A DNA stretch of 64,000 nucleotides, from assembly GCF_022811725.1 (NCBI RefSeq), contig NZ_CP094527.1:248001-312000 (forward strand), read 5' to 3'. The translations under genes and the position numbers were made by a program. The stretch is from Mucilaginibacter sp. SMC90. Lineage in GTDB: Bacteria; Bacteroidota; Bacteroidia; Sphingobacteriales; Sphingobacteriaceae. How positions within the stretch are numbered: position 1 is the first letter of the stretch; every line of letters starts with the position of its first letter. Shown here piece by piece: positions 1 to 9,200 of the stretch. The notes beneath the pieces were generated by a model. That model saw only the letters and a program-made list of their open reading frames with translations, was not told where the DNA came from and did not search any database.

Positions 1-1
1 G

Positions 2-931
2 GTTCGGTATGCCGAAAAGTCCTTTGATGTAGGTGGAAAACAATTTACTGCCGGATCGCTGATCATAACACGTGCCGGAAATGATAATGCCGATTTTGAC
101 CAGGTGGTTACGCAAACAGCGGCATCGCTTAACCAGGAGATCACCGCACTTGCAACCGGGTTTGTTGATAAAGGATCGGATTTTGGATCGGATGCTGTAC
201 GGGTTATCCACCAGCCTAAGGTTTTACTTTTAGCCGGAGATGGGGTTAATTCTGAGGCAATGGGTGAAGTTTGGCACTTGTTTGAGGCGCAGATTGGATA
301 TCCTGTTACTTTAGTAAAATATCAGGACCTGGGCCGCGTAAAATTAGGCGAGTTCGATGTGGTGATTTGCCCGGATGGCCGTTATGACGATTTTCCTTCA
401 GAGAAATTGCAGAGCTGGATCCGCGATGGCGGTAAACTGATAGCGGTAGATAATGCTGTTTCATTGCTGGTTGATAAAAAAGGGTTCCTGATCAAAAGGA
501 AGGAAGAGAAAAAGGAAGATAAGGATAAAGAAAAGGAGAAAGATAAAACAGTTAAGCTATATGGAGATCGCGACCGTTTGGCCATTAGTGAATCTATTCC
601 GGGTGCTATTTATAAACTAAATCTTGATAATACCCATCCGCTTGGTTTCGGTTTGCCCGATTACTACTATTCATTAAAGCTGAACGAGGATGTCTATGAC
701 CTTTTTTCGGGCGATGATGGCTGGAACGTTGGTACAATAAAAAAGGATGGTTATGTATCAGGTTTTGTCGGCCAGGAATCAAAGAAGAAAATCAGTAACG
801 GCCTGCTGCTTGGCGTACAGCCAATGGGCCGCGGCTCGGTAGTATACATGGTTGATGATCCGCTGTTCCGCAGTTTTTGGGAAAACGGCAAGCTGCTGTT
901 CAGCAATGCTGTGTTTATGGTGGGGCAGTAA
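2..931 (+). CDS. C-terminal part of M14-family zinc carboxypeptidase-like protein (5' truncated)
   Basis: The reading frame is already open at the left edge, so the N-terminal catalytic part lies outside the window; 309 residues are visible. The visible part resembles the C-terminal region of large secreted Bacteroidota M14 peptidases: a beta-rich stretch (GGKQFTAGSLIITRAGN) followed by a Rossmann-like, GATase-like fold (KVLLLAGDGVNSEAMGEVWH, then FDVVICPDGRY and a GGKLIAVDNA turn). No zinc ligands are in the visible part, so the peptidase call is by family resemblance only. A strongly charged lysine/glutamate insert lies at about nt 490-550 and probably forms a surface linker. A GTG at position 104 could be taken as a start, but the frame continues upstream with protein-like sequence, so I read the gene as truncated. 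Confidence 0.7.
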   Translation, partial: VRYAEKSFDVGGKQFTAGSLIITRAGNDNADFDQVVTQTAASLNQEITALATGFVDKGSDFGSDAVRVIHQPKVLLLAGDGVNSEAMGEVWHLFEAQIGYPVTLVKYQDLGRVKLGEFDVVICPDGRYDDFPSEKLQSWIRDGGKLIAVDNAVSLLVDKKGFLIKRKEEKKEDKDKEKEKDKTVKLYGDRDRLAISESIPGAIYKLNLDNTHPLGFGLPDYYYSLKLNEDVYDLFSGDDGWNVGTIKKDGYVSGFVGQESKKKISNGLLLGVQPMGRGSVVYMVDDPLFRSFWENGKLLFSNAVFMVGQ

Positions 932-1063
932 CCCCCAGCCCCCTTTAGGGGGAGCAGCTACATCGCTTATAATGAAAAGGCAGGTTCCCATTTTGGAGAA
1001 TCTGCCTTTTGTATTTATTAAGAATATGCTAATCAAAAGCTCCCCCTTTAGGGGGCTGGGGGG
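932..1063. repeat. Paired C/G-rich palindromic repeats flanking a terminator
   Basis: Two near-identical inverted copies (932-955 and 1039-1062) sit in the gap between the M14-like gene and the receptor gene. Each copy is itself a palindrome of the form GCTCCCCC-TTTA-GGGGGCT followed by a C or G run. The two arms pair except for the central TTTA. The peptidase terminator lies between them. This looks like an intergenic palindromic repeat unit rather than coding DNA. Confidence 0.7.
975..1015 (+). terminator. Rho-independent terminator of the M14-like gene
   Basis: Nine-base arms AAAAGGCAG and CTGCCTTTT enclose an 18-nt loop, and a T-rich stretch follows on the plus strand. It lies about 45 nt after the stop codon. 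Confidence 0.6.
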
Positions 1064-1069
1064 CAAAGG

Positions 1070-3517
1070 CTAATTATTCCCCTTCACCCTGCCTTTTTCA
1101 TCGTCGGCTCCACTGCGGTGCTCGCGCATTTTGATGGAGTTGTTACCGAAATTATAGGTGAAAGTGAGGCGCATCACGCGGGTATCATTCTTTTGTTTAA
1201 TGGTGAAGTTATTGTTAACCACCTGGCTGCTTAAATCATTACGGCGAATGTTGAAGATATCATCGCACGAAGCTTTAATGTTGAATTTTTTATTCATGAA
1301 TGATTTGCTGACACCCATATCTACCGAGTAACGTGGCCTGATCTTGTAAATACCGTAAGTTAATGCCGATTGATAATCGCCCGTTACTTCAAAGCGGTAG
1401 CCTGCATATTTGAATGTTTGTGTTGTACGCCCCTGGAAAGCCCATTGGCCGTCGTTAAATTTCTGCCCGGCAAGGGTGTCAGATTTAAAGCCCAGGTAAA
1501 ATGCTGTTGCATTAACATTGCCTTCCCACCATTTGGTAATGGTGAACGGGGTGTTGATATTAATGTTATAACCGGTTTGGGTTTGCAGGTTCTGGTGTGT
1601 TTCAAACGAGCGCTTGCCTTCGGTTAATATCAGCTCGGTGATAGCATCAGTAGTGTGACTGTAGCCAAGGCTTACGTTAATGGTTTTATTATAGGTATAG
1701 TTAAACTCAAAGTTTTGAGTGTATTGCGGGTTCAGGAACGCATTACCTTGTGAATAGGTGTATGGATCAAGATAGTAAATGAAGGGGTTCAGGTCGTCAT
1801 AGCCCGGACGGTCGATACGGCGGCTGTACGAAAAGCTTACTTCATTTTTATCATTAAGGGTTTGGTTAATGAATACGCTTGGGAACAGGTTTAAATAGCT
1901 CCTCTTAACCGGAGTGCTGCCAATCAGGTTACCTGTCGACCGGGTTTGCTCGGCACGTAAACCCAATTGTACCGAAAACTTCTTGAACTGCTTGTTCAGG
2001 TTCAAGTAGCCGGCGTTGATTTTTTCGCTGTAAATAAAGCGGTTGGTACGGCTGGTATCGTTTTTATAGGCCCCATTGTCGAAGATCTGTGCTTGCAGAT
2101 CATTATCGGTTTTAACGCTGCTGAATTTTACACCGGCTTCCAGTTTGATGGTTTTGGTAAGCGGTTTGGCATAATCAGCTTTACCGGTGTAGATACTTAT
2201 TGTTGATGGTGTTTGATTACGTAACATCTGCGGAGCGTGCTGTACGCTGCCATCAGGCAAAAAATAATCGGTATTATACATGGCGTTTGAGTTGTTCTTG
2301 AATTTGGAATAATCCAGATCAATGCTCAATTCCTGGCCGCTTGTATCAAGCTTAAGTCTGTCGTTAAGGTTAAGGGCGAAGTTTTTATAGGTTTGCCTGA
2401 TATCAGACGTAGTATGTAAAGATGAATCGGCTACGCCAAATTGTTTGCCTATGATGGTTCTGTTATCATTAAGGTCTGTACCACTATTTGAATAACCACT
2501 TACCACAAAGCCGATAGTGTGTTTTGAGGTAAGGTCATAATCGGCACCCAAACGATAGTTATTGTAATGGTTAACGCTCGGCATGTTTGATTTCTGGTTG
2601 AAATAAGTTTTATTGCCAAGCGTATCGGTAATGATCCGGTTAATACCAATATCATGTCCGCGTTTGTTATCGCCCCTGCTTAATGAGGTAAATACATTGA
2701 GGCCGCCTTGTTTGTGGTTAAGGTTTAGGCTGCTGTTATCGCGCCAGTACTGGCTTTTAGCACCACCTACGGTAAGGCTGCCATTGGTTCCAGACTGTGT
2801 ATTCTTTTTCAGTTTAATGTTGATGATCCCCGAATTACCCGCTGCATCATATTTTGCCGATGGGTTGGTAATGATCTCGATTGATTTAATGGTGTTGCCA
2901 TCGGTTGAGCGCAGTAAGGTAGCCAGTTGTGCGGCGGTAAGATAGGTTAACTTATCGTTGATCATGACGGTTACTCCTTGCTTACCTTTCAGGCTGATGT
3001 TATCGTCTTTATCAACGGTAACGCCGGGGGCGCGTTCTAAAATTTCCATAGCTGTATTGCCGGCTGCCAGTACGCTGTTTTCAACGTTCATCACGGTGCG
3101 GTCTATCTTACGCTCAATAAGCGGCTTTGTAGCGGTAATGGTAACGGCCTTTAACTCGGTACTACCAGCATGCATATTTAAAGCCGGAGCTGTAACCTGC
3201 GATGCGTTTGCCGGAACTACGAAGCTTTTGCTTACCGCTTTCTGATAACCAACCACAGTTGCTTTAACTATATAATTACCAGCTTTTATGTTGGTAAAAA
3301 CATAAACCCCGGCATCGTTGCTCAGCGCACCCTTTACTACGGTTGAGTCAGATGCGCGTAAAAGGCTTACGGTGGCGTAATCAAGAGGCTTGCCCTGCTC
3401 GTTGAGTAAGGCCCCGGATACTTTTGTGGCAGGCGCAGCCTGCTGTGCAAAAGATACACTACAGCTGATAGCAACAAGCAGCAGTGTATAAAATATGTTG
3501 TTTATGATAGTTTTCAT
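1070..3517 (-). CDS. Outer membrane beta-barrel (TonB-receptor-like, OMP_b-brl_3) protein
   Basis: An 815-residue secreted outer-membrane protein. The chosen ATG gives a clean signal peptide (MKTIINNIFYTLLLVAISCS then FA|QQ); an upstream ATG would add ten residues ahead of it. Order of parts: signal peptide, a carboxypeptidase-regulatory-like beta-sandwich at about 30-115 (GKPLDYATVSLL), a TonB-plug-like domain at about 125-240 (APGVTVDKDDNISLKGKQGV, then GNSGIINIKLKK), and a long barrel with many aromatic beta-strands up to about residue 790. This is the architecture of the Bacteroidota outer membrane beta-barrel family PF14905. The ligand is unknown. The gene stands alone, so no partner lipoprotein hints at its substrate. 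Confidence 0.85.
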   Translation of the reverse strand: MKTIINNIFYTLLLVAISCSVSFAQQAAPATKVSGALLNEQGKPLDYATVSLLRASDSTVVKGALSNDAGVYVFTNIKAGNYIVKATVVGYQKAVSKSFVVPANASQVTAPALNMHAGSTELKAVTITATKPLIERKIDRTVMNVENSVLAAGNTAMEILERAPGVTVDKDDNISLKGKQGVTVMINDKLTYLTAAQLATLLRSTDGNTIKSIEIITNPSAKYDAAGNSGIINIKLKKNTQSGTNGSLTVGGAKSQYWRDNSSLNLNHKQGGLNVFTSLSRGDNKRGHDIGINRIITDTLGNKTYFNQKSNMPSVNHYNNYRLGADYDLTSKHTIGFVVSGYSNSGTDLNDNRTIIGKQFGVADSSLHTTSDIRQTYKNFALNLNDRLKLDTSGQELSIDLDYSKFKNNSNAMYNTDYFLPDGSVQHAPQMLRNQTPSTISIYTGKADYAKPLTKTIKLEAGVKFSSVKTDNDLQAQIFDNGAYKNDTSRTNRFIYSEKINAGYLNLNKQFKKFSVQLGLRAEQTRSTGNLIGSTPVKRSYLNLFPSVFINQTLNDKNEVSFSYSRRIDRPGYDDLNPFIYYLDPYTYSQGNAFLNPQYTQNFEFNYTYNKTINVSLGYSHTTDAITELILTEGKRSFETHQNLQTQTGYNININTPFTITKWWEGNVNATAFYLGFKSDTLAGQKFNDGQWAFQGRTTQTFKYAGYRFEVTGDYQSALTYGIYKIRPRYSVDMGVSKSFMNKKFNIKASCDDIFNIRRNDLSSQVVNNNFTIKQKNDTRVMRLTFTYNFGNNSIKMREHRSGADDEKGRVKGNN

Positions 3518-3901
3518 TTTGTGTACTGTTTTAGAAAGTATGGGCAATACAAAGCCATTAAAAGAATTGGCTCTTTTTTAAAATTTGTATATAGGTTTTT
3601 TAGTTTCCGGCGTGTTTTTCCGGTGCTGGATGTTTAGTAATTATGAGATATAGGCAGTTGTTTTCATAGTGTTCCTTTTTTTGATTTAAAAATCAGGCAA
3701 AACAATCCCACCAGCTTTTTAGGCCATTTTTAATTTTCATTAAATTTATGTTGCCGGATTACCCGGAAATGGTAATTGTGTTGCTTTTTATAGTAAGATG
3801 CAAAAACAGGGGTGTTGGTTACAGATTATTTTCACTTTTTAATGCCGGCATTCATTTTTTTGCCATATCCTTAATAATCCGGAAGGTAATTGGTATCTCA
3901 C
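3518..3901. other. Gene-free stretch upstream of the beta-barrel gene
   Basis: AT-rich non-coding sequence, which should carry the promoter of the beta-barrel gene. I did not find a convincing TAnnTTTG element at the expected distance. A plus-strand open frame at 3748-3987 has no recognisable protein features and was not accepted. Confidence 0.4.
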
Positions 3902-4039
3902 TTAAACAAGCCGTGTTTGATTTTGAACTGCTGACCCAGCGGTGTGCGGCGTGTTATATTCTGCTTGTACCGGCGGACAAAAAATAATAATAAGCCCGCT
4001 AAAAATCAGCAGGCTTATATATTTAAAAAGTGTTTTCAT
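3902..4039 (-). CDS. Candidate 45-aa secreted small protein
   Basis: A short frame starts 10 nt after the stop codon of the PspC gene. Its first 26 residues look like a good signal peptide: basic start MKTLFKY, hydrophobic core ISLLIFSGLIIIF, and a cleavage-like CPPVQA|EYN. The predicted mature part is only about 19 residues (EYNTPHTAGSAVQNQTRLV). Against it: a terminator-like hairpin lies inside the frame, and no homologue is known to me. It may be a real small exported peptide co-transcribed with the PspC gene, a decayed gene end, or chance. Low to moderate confidence. Confidence 0.3.
   Translation of the reverse strand: MKTLFKYISLLIFSGLIIIFCPPVQAEYNTPHTAGSAVQNQTRLV
3978..4018 (-). terminator. 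Hairpin with T-tract downstream of the PspC gene
   Basis: Read on the minus strand, an 11-bp stem (ATAAGCCTGCT paired with AGCGGGCTTAT, one U-G wobble) is followed by a T-rich run. It fits a rho-independent terminator for the PadR-PspC transcript. It also lies within the candidate 45-aa frame, so the two readings compete. Confidence 0.55.
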
Positions 4040-4049
4040 CAGGAAGTTG

Positions 4050-5735
4050 TTATTGCGCCTGTACCTGGGCAGTATCAGGGTTTGCCTGCAGGGTATCCTG
4101 TTCCTGTTTAAGGGCTTTCAAACTATCGGCTTTTAATTTAGCCGCCTTTACCGGGTCTACCTTGCACTCCAGTCCGTTCGCCGTCATGATATAAGTGGCT
4201 GTAGTGATACCGTCGCCATCGCTTTTACACTCATATATGTTAAAATTAACGTTGCGGTCAAGTTTTTGGTCGATGATAATTTTAGCGTTAAGTGGTACTT
4301 TTAAGGTAAGGTGCAGCTCCTGTCCGCGCCATAAAAAGCCTTTTGGCATTTCCAGGTGGCGATCAAAATTCAACACCGAGTCTTTTTGCTCAAAACGGTA
4401 TGAAGCGGTGCGCGCATTGATCAAAGCCTCTTCAAGATTAGTGCCGCGGGCGCTGAAGGTTTCAATCAATACAGGTTGCGGCACGTCGCTTTTTTCAATA
4501 TCGATGGTAACGTTGCGGTTTGGCATATCATCGCCGTTAAAATCATCATCTAAAATGATCATGCCTTTAAAGCGATCATTTATTTTAAGGCGGGTACTAT
4601 CCTCGTTGCTTAAGTACTTAGTATCGTTTAACTGCATATAATAAGTGTTATTAACTGTTGGCTTAAGCTTAATGGTTTGCGTAAACTTACCGCCCTCGCG
4701 GAAGCCGGCAGCAGTTTTTACACCATAGTAAGACACCGCGCCTAATGAAGCTAACCAGATACATAATAAAACGGTTCCGATTGAGCGGCTAAACGATGCT
4801 TTTTTAAACAAAAAGCCAATGGTTGATAATATGATAGCTAATAAAGGTACTGACAGTACTAAAAAGCCGCTTACCAAAAATATACCATTGGCCTGGTGGT
4901 TAGCTATATTGAAAGGGAACAGGGTATAAATGCCCATATTTCCAGCCGCAAATAATGCGATAAGTGAAACAATGAGCGCTATGGTCATGCCAAGACAGGT
5001 CAACAAAATAGCCGCAGCCAATAATTTACCAAGCAGGCTGCCGGTCCCTTTTAAAAATGCAGCCAGGTGTTCAACAATATCGCCAATGAGGTCGCGAACC
5101 TGGTAAATAAAAGGTTTGGCTTCGTGCTTAAAGTTTTGAAGATTTTCGCGTACGGTATTTAACTCCTCCTCAAAATTCTTTTTAAAGCCTTTCAGGTCCT
5201 GCTTTTCACCCTTCATGGCCATGCGGTCGGCGCGGGTAATGGCTTTTGGCACAACCATCCATAATATAATGTATATAATAAGGCCCATTGCAGCAAACGG
5301 AACCATAATGGCAAAGGCAAGCCGTACCCAGGCCGGGTTAATATCAAAATAGTTGGCAATACCGGCGCACACACCGCTGATCAGGTGATCATCCGGGTCG
5401 CGGAAAAGCCTGCGGCGTTCGGTATTATATTCAAACGGATTGCCGCCTGTGGTTTTACCATCAGATTCGGCAGTTTCAAAATCCTGCACGCTGCCCATTT
5501 GCCCGGTAACTTCCTTAACGTCTGCCTCAACAATAACTTGTTTAGAATCGCGGGCCAGGATCTCATTAAACATTTCGGCAATGCGGTTTTCAATGTCGGT
5601 TGTGATCTCCAGGCTATCGGCCGAAGTAGAAAAATGACGCTTTACGTCCGTCATATAATTCTTCAGCACCTCGTAGGCATCTTCTTCAATATGAAAAACC
5701 ATGCCGTTTATATTTATGATAATTGTTTTGTTCAT
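4050..5735 (-). CDS. PspC domain-containing membrane protein
   Basis: A 561-residue inner-membrane protein. Residues 1-100 form a soluble acidic N-terminal region (MNKTIIININGMVFHIEEDA). A PspC domain follows at about 108-170 (RRLFRDPDDHLISGVCAGIA, NPAWVRLAF) with a transmembrane helix. More helices lie at about 230-335, and a large extracytoplasmic beta-rich domain makes up the C-terminus. PspC proteins belong to envelope-stress systems; this long form with an upstream PadR regulator is common in Bacteroidota and its exact role is unknown. The start codon lies 24 nt after the PadR stop, which suggests one transcript under PadR control. The C-terminal tail is rich in K, Q and A. Confidence 0.85.
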   Translation of the reverse strand: MNKTIIININGMVFHIEEDAYEVLKNYMTDVKRHFSTSADSLEITTDIENRIAEMFNEILARDSKQVIVEADVKEVTGQMGSVQDFETAESDGKTTGGNPFEYNTERRRLFRDPDDHLISGVCAGIANYFDINPAWVRLAFAIMVPFAAMGLIIYIILWMVVPKAITRADRMAMKGEKQDLKGFKKNFEEELNTVRENLQNFKHEAKPFIYQVRDLIGDIVEHLAAFLKGTGSLLGKLLAAAILLTCLGMTIALIVSLIALFAAGNMGIYTLFPFNIANHQANGIFLVSGFLVLSVPLLAIILSTIGFLFKKASFSRSIGTVLLCIWLASLGAVSYYGVKTAAGFREGGKFTQTIKLKPTVNNTYYMQLNDTKYLSNEDSTRLKINDRFKGMIILDDDFNGDDMPNRNVTIDIEKSDVPQPVLIETFSARGTNLEEALINARTASYRFEQKDSVLNFDRHLEMPKGFLWRGQELHLTLKVPLNAKIIIDQKLDRNVNFNIYECKSDGDGITTATYIMTANGLECKVDPVKAAKLKADSLKALKQEQDTLQANPDTAQVQAQ

Positions 5736-5759
5736 GATATAGTGAATTTGTAGGTTTTT

Positions 5760-6092
5760 CTATTTTCTTTCTCCGATAGCTGTTTGAACAGCAAATACCA
5801 GTTCCTGCCAGGTTTTGTCGAGCTGTTCGAGCACTGCGCGACCTTCATCCGAGAGCACGTAATACTTTCGGGGCGGGCCGGAAATTGACTCAACCCAGTT
5901 ATAAGTGAGCAGTCCGTTATTTTTTAAGCGGGTTAAAAGAGGATACAGAGTACCCTCAACTACAAGCAGTTGGGCTTTCTTAAGTTCAGCAATTATGTCT
6001 GATGCATATGTTTCGCCCTTCGCTATTATGGAGAGAATGCAATACTCCAGTATGCCTTTTCTCATTTGGGTTTGGGTGTTTTCGACGATCAT
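5760..6092 (-). CDS. PadR family transcriptional regulator
   Basis: A 110-residue winged-helix repressor. The N-terminal half holds the DNA-binding domain (RKGILEYCILSIIA, then EGTLYPLLTRLKNNGLL), followed by the typical wing SGPPRKYYVLSDEGR and a short C-terminal helix for dimerisation. I chose the ATG before IVENTQTQMRKG; twelve more residues are open upstream, but a promoter element lies there. The -7 element ends only four bases before this ATG, so the mRNA may be nearly leaderless. The PspC gene follows directly, so the likely role is autoregulation and control of that gene. Confidence 0.85.
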   Translation of the reverse strand: MIVENTQTQMRKGILEYCILSIIAKGETYASDIIAELKKAQLLVVEGTLYPLLTRLKNNGLLTYNWVESISGPPRKYYVLSDEGRAVLEQLDKTWQELVFAVQTAIGERK

Positions 6093-6096
6093 AATA

Positions 6097-6128
6097 CAAA
6101 GATATATGTTTTGGATTGTATTATGCAA
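6097..6128 (-). promoter_or_regulatory. Bacteroidota-type promoter of the PadR gene
   Basis: On the minus strand, TATCTTTG (plus positions 6097-6104) matches the TAnnTTTG -7 element, with a TTG (6126-6128) 21 nt upstream as the -33 element. The predicted start of transcription falls at or within a few bases of the ATG. Confidence 0.55.
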
Positions 6129-6206
6129 TACATAGTACTATAATTATTATTATTTAAGCTAAAACTTCGTTTTTTGAAAAAAAATTCACGTTTTCGAAGA
6201 AATTAC

Positions 6207-6237
6207 TTGACTTTTTGATAACGTAACATTACTTTTA
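6207..6237 (+). promoter_or_regulatory. Probable promoter of the SusC/SusD operon
   Basis: TTG at 6207-6209, a 20-nt spacer, then TACTTTTA at 6230-6237, which is one base off TAnnTTTG. It would give a leader of about 34 nt before the SusC-like start codon. Confidence 0.45.
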
Positions 6238-6275
6238 TGATTAATTAACTATTAACTGATCTTATTATTAACGAA

Positions 6276-9200
6276 ATGAAAAAACTTCTACTCGTAAGTT
6301 TGTGCTTGCTTGTGTTGTCTATCACACAAGTTTTCGCGCAAAATCGTACAATCACCGGTACGGTTACGGCAAAAGACGACGGACAACCAATCCCCGGCGC
6401 AACCGTAAAAATCAAGGGTACAACTTCCGGTACCCAAACAGGAGTGAATGGTAAATATTCCCTCAGCGTTCCGGCTAATGCCACACTTTCATTCTCTTTT
6501 ATTGGTTACGAAACCAGAGATGTTACCCTTGGTGCTTCTGACAAGATTGACGTTGTGCTGTCAACTTCAGCAAAGCAACTAAGTGAAGTTGTTGTAACCG
6601 CTGCCCTTGGTATCAAAAGGCAAAAAGGCGAGTTGGGTTATGCCGCAACTTCTTTAACTTCTAAAGATGTTAACCTGGCAAAACCGGTTAACGTAATTAA
6701 CGGCCTGCAAGGCAAAGTATCTGGTTTAAATATCACTACTATCAATAGCGGTGTATTTGAAGACGTTAAGATCAACCTGCGTGGTATCCGTTCATTGCTT
6801 GGTAATAACAGCCCGCTGTTATTATTAGATGGTGTTCAGGTGCCTATCAGCTATATATCTTCGTTAAACCCTAATGATATTGATACTTACTCTATCTTGA
6901 AAGGTTCATCAAGTGCTGCTATTTATGGTCCGGATGCGGTTAACGGTGTTATCGTAATTACTACTAAAAAAGGTAACGTTAACGGTAAACCAGAAGTAAC
7001 ACTAAGTAACTCAACTCAGTTTACAAGCGTGTCAAAATTCCCGGCAATGCAAAATGAGTTTGGTAGCGGTGATTACGGCGGTTACGTTCCTTACGAAAAC
7101 TGGTCATGGGGCCCTGCGTTTGATGGTTCAACTAAAGAAATTGGTGTTCCTTTTGATGATGGTACGCCTACTCAAACCATTAAATACAGCGCTTTACCTA
7201 ACGAAAAGAAAAATTTCTTTAATACAGGTTCAACTGTTATCAATGACGTTTCGATCAGGACTGGTGCTACTTACTTAGGTATTCAGGATGCAAATATTAA
7301 AGGCATCGTACCTAACGATAAAAACCGCAGAACAGGTATTTATTTAAACACTACGCAAGATTACGGCAGGTTAAAAGTTACAGCAGGTGTAAACTACAAG
7401 CAGTATAACTATAACGTGTTTGATGACGACGCGATGAGCACTTACAATGCCAACAATAACGTTGGTTTGAACGGTGGCTTAATGAACTTACTTTTCAACA
7501 TCCCTGCGGATGTTCCTCTTACAAGATATAAAAACATCAATACCGATCCATATGCAGGTTATAATGGTTACTTCACCAACTACGGTATTAACCCTTATTT
7601 TGCATTGGATAACTGGCGCCTGTTAGGTAAAAGGGAAGATATGATAGCCAGTTTGGAGTTAAACCTGAAAGCAACCGACTGGTTGAATTTTACTTACAGG
7701 GCAAACTTAACATCAAACACTGTTACCGAAAGGCATACTTCAGAAGGTGTTACTCCAAATCAAATGGGTATTGACCGGGGCTTTACCTCAGTTCCTCAAA
7801 CATTAACTGAGCGTTCATATAAATATCAGCAATTATTTTCTCAGTTCTTTGCATCTTTCAACAAAACATTTGCTCAGGATTTTAAAGTAACCGCAATTGT
7901 TGGTACTGATTTAAGACAAAGAGATAACCGCGATACACAGGTTGGTACTACCAGCTTGGTAATCCCGAACTTATTTGATATCTCTCAAAGAACAGGTAAC
8001 CTAACAGGTTCATCAGACTTTACCCGCGACAGGTTATTCTCTGTTTATGGTAGCGCAGGCTTAAGTTACAAAGGCTGGGCCAGCGTTGAGGTAACAGGAC
8101 GTAATGACCAAACTTCATTGCTTTCTTCTGCAAATAATTCATTCTTTTATCCTGGTGTAAGTGCATCTGTTGTTCTTTCTGAAGCCATCCCTGCTTTGAA
8201 AAACAGCAACACACTTTCGTATTTGAAATTACGTGGTGCTGCCAACAAATCTGGTAACATCAGCGGAATTAGCGCATATACACTTGCTGCTACTTTCTCT
8301 CAAACCAATGGATTTCCTTACGGCCCGGTTGCAGGTTATACCGCAAATGACAAAACTTATGATCCGAACATCAAACCTGAGTTTGTAAAAAGTTTTGAGT
8401 TTGGTTTTGAATCTGGTTTCCTGAAAGATAGGATCACTCTTGAGGCTACCTATTTCCACCAGAATAACACCAATCAGATCATCCCTATTCAAGTATCTAA
8501 CTCAACTGGTTACACCAGCTATCAAATAAATGCTGCATCTTTTATCAATAAAGGTGTGGAGTTAGATTTGGGCTTGAACCCGTTAGTGAAAATTAAAGAT
8601 GTTGCTATCAACTTTAAAGCTAACGCTACTTACAACGATAGCAGGGTGAACAGTGTTTACCAGGGATTAGATCAGTTAGCTATCGGTGGTTTTACCAACT
8701 TTGCATCTAACTATGCAGTTGTTGGTGCGCCAGCATTCGTTTTCAAAGCTACTGATTACCTGCGTGATGATCAGGGCCGTGTAATTGTTGATGCTAACAC
8801 AGGTTATCCAACTGCCGATCCTAACGTTAAACAATTTGGTCGTACCATGCCTTTATGGACAGTAGGTTTAAGCCCATCTTTCAGGTGGAAAAGCTTAACC
8901 CTTTCTGCAACATTTGAATACAAAGGTGGTCATTACGTTTATAACGATATTGGCAACGCTATGGCATGGACAGGTGTTGGTGCTGCAACAGCTACAAACC
9001 ACCGCGAACGTTACGTACTTCCAAATTCGTCAATTGCTGATCCTGCTAACCCAGGTAAATATATTGCCAATACTAACGTAACTTTATCAAACGTATCTGA
9101 CTTCTATACAGGTGTATACCGTGACGTTGCTTCAAACTTCATTACCTCAGCCGATTCATGGAGGTTACGTGAGATTTCATTAAGTTATGATCTGCCGCAA

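Noticed and set aside
3748..3987. A 79-codon plus-strand frame in the gap before PspC
   Set aside because: Its product has hydrophobic stretches but no family resemblance, no promoter is visible, and its end overlaps the terminator of the opposite strand.
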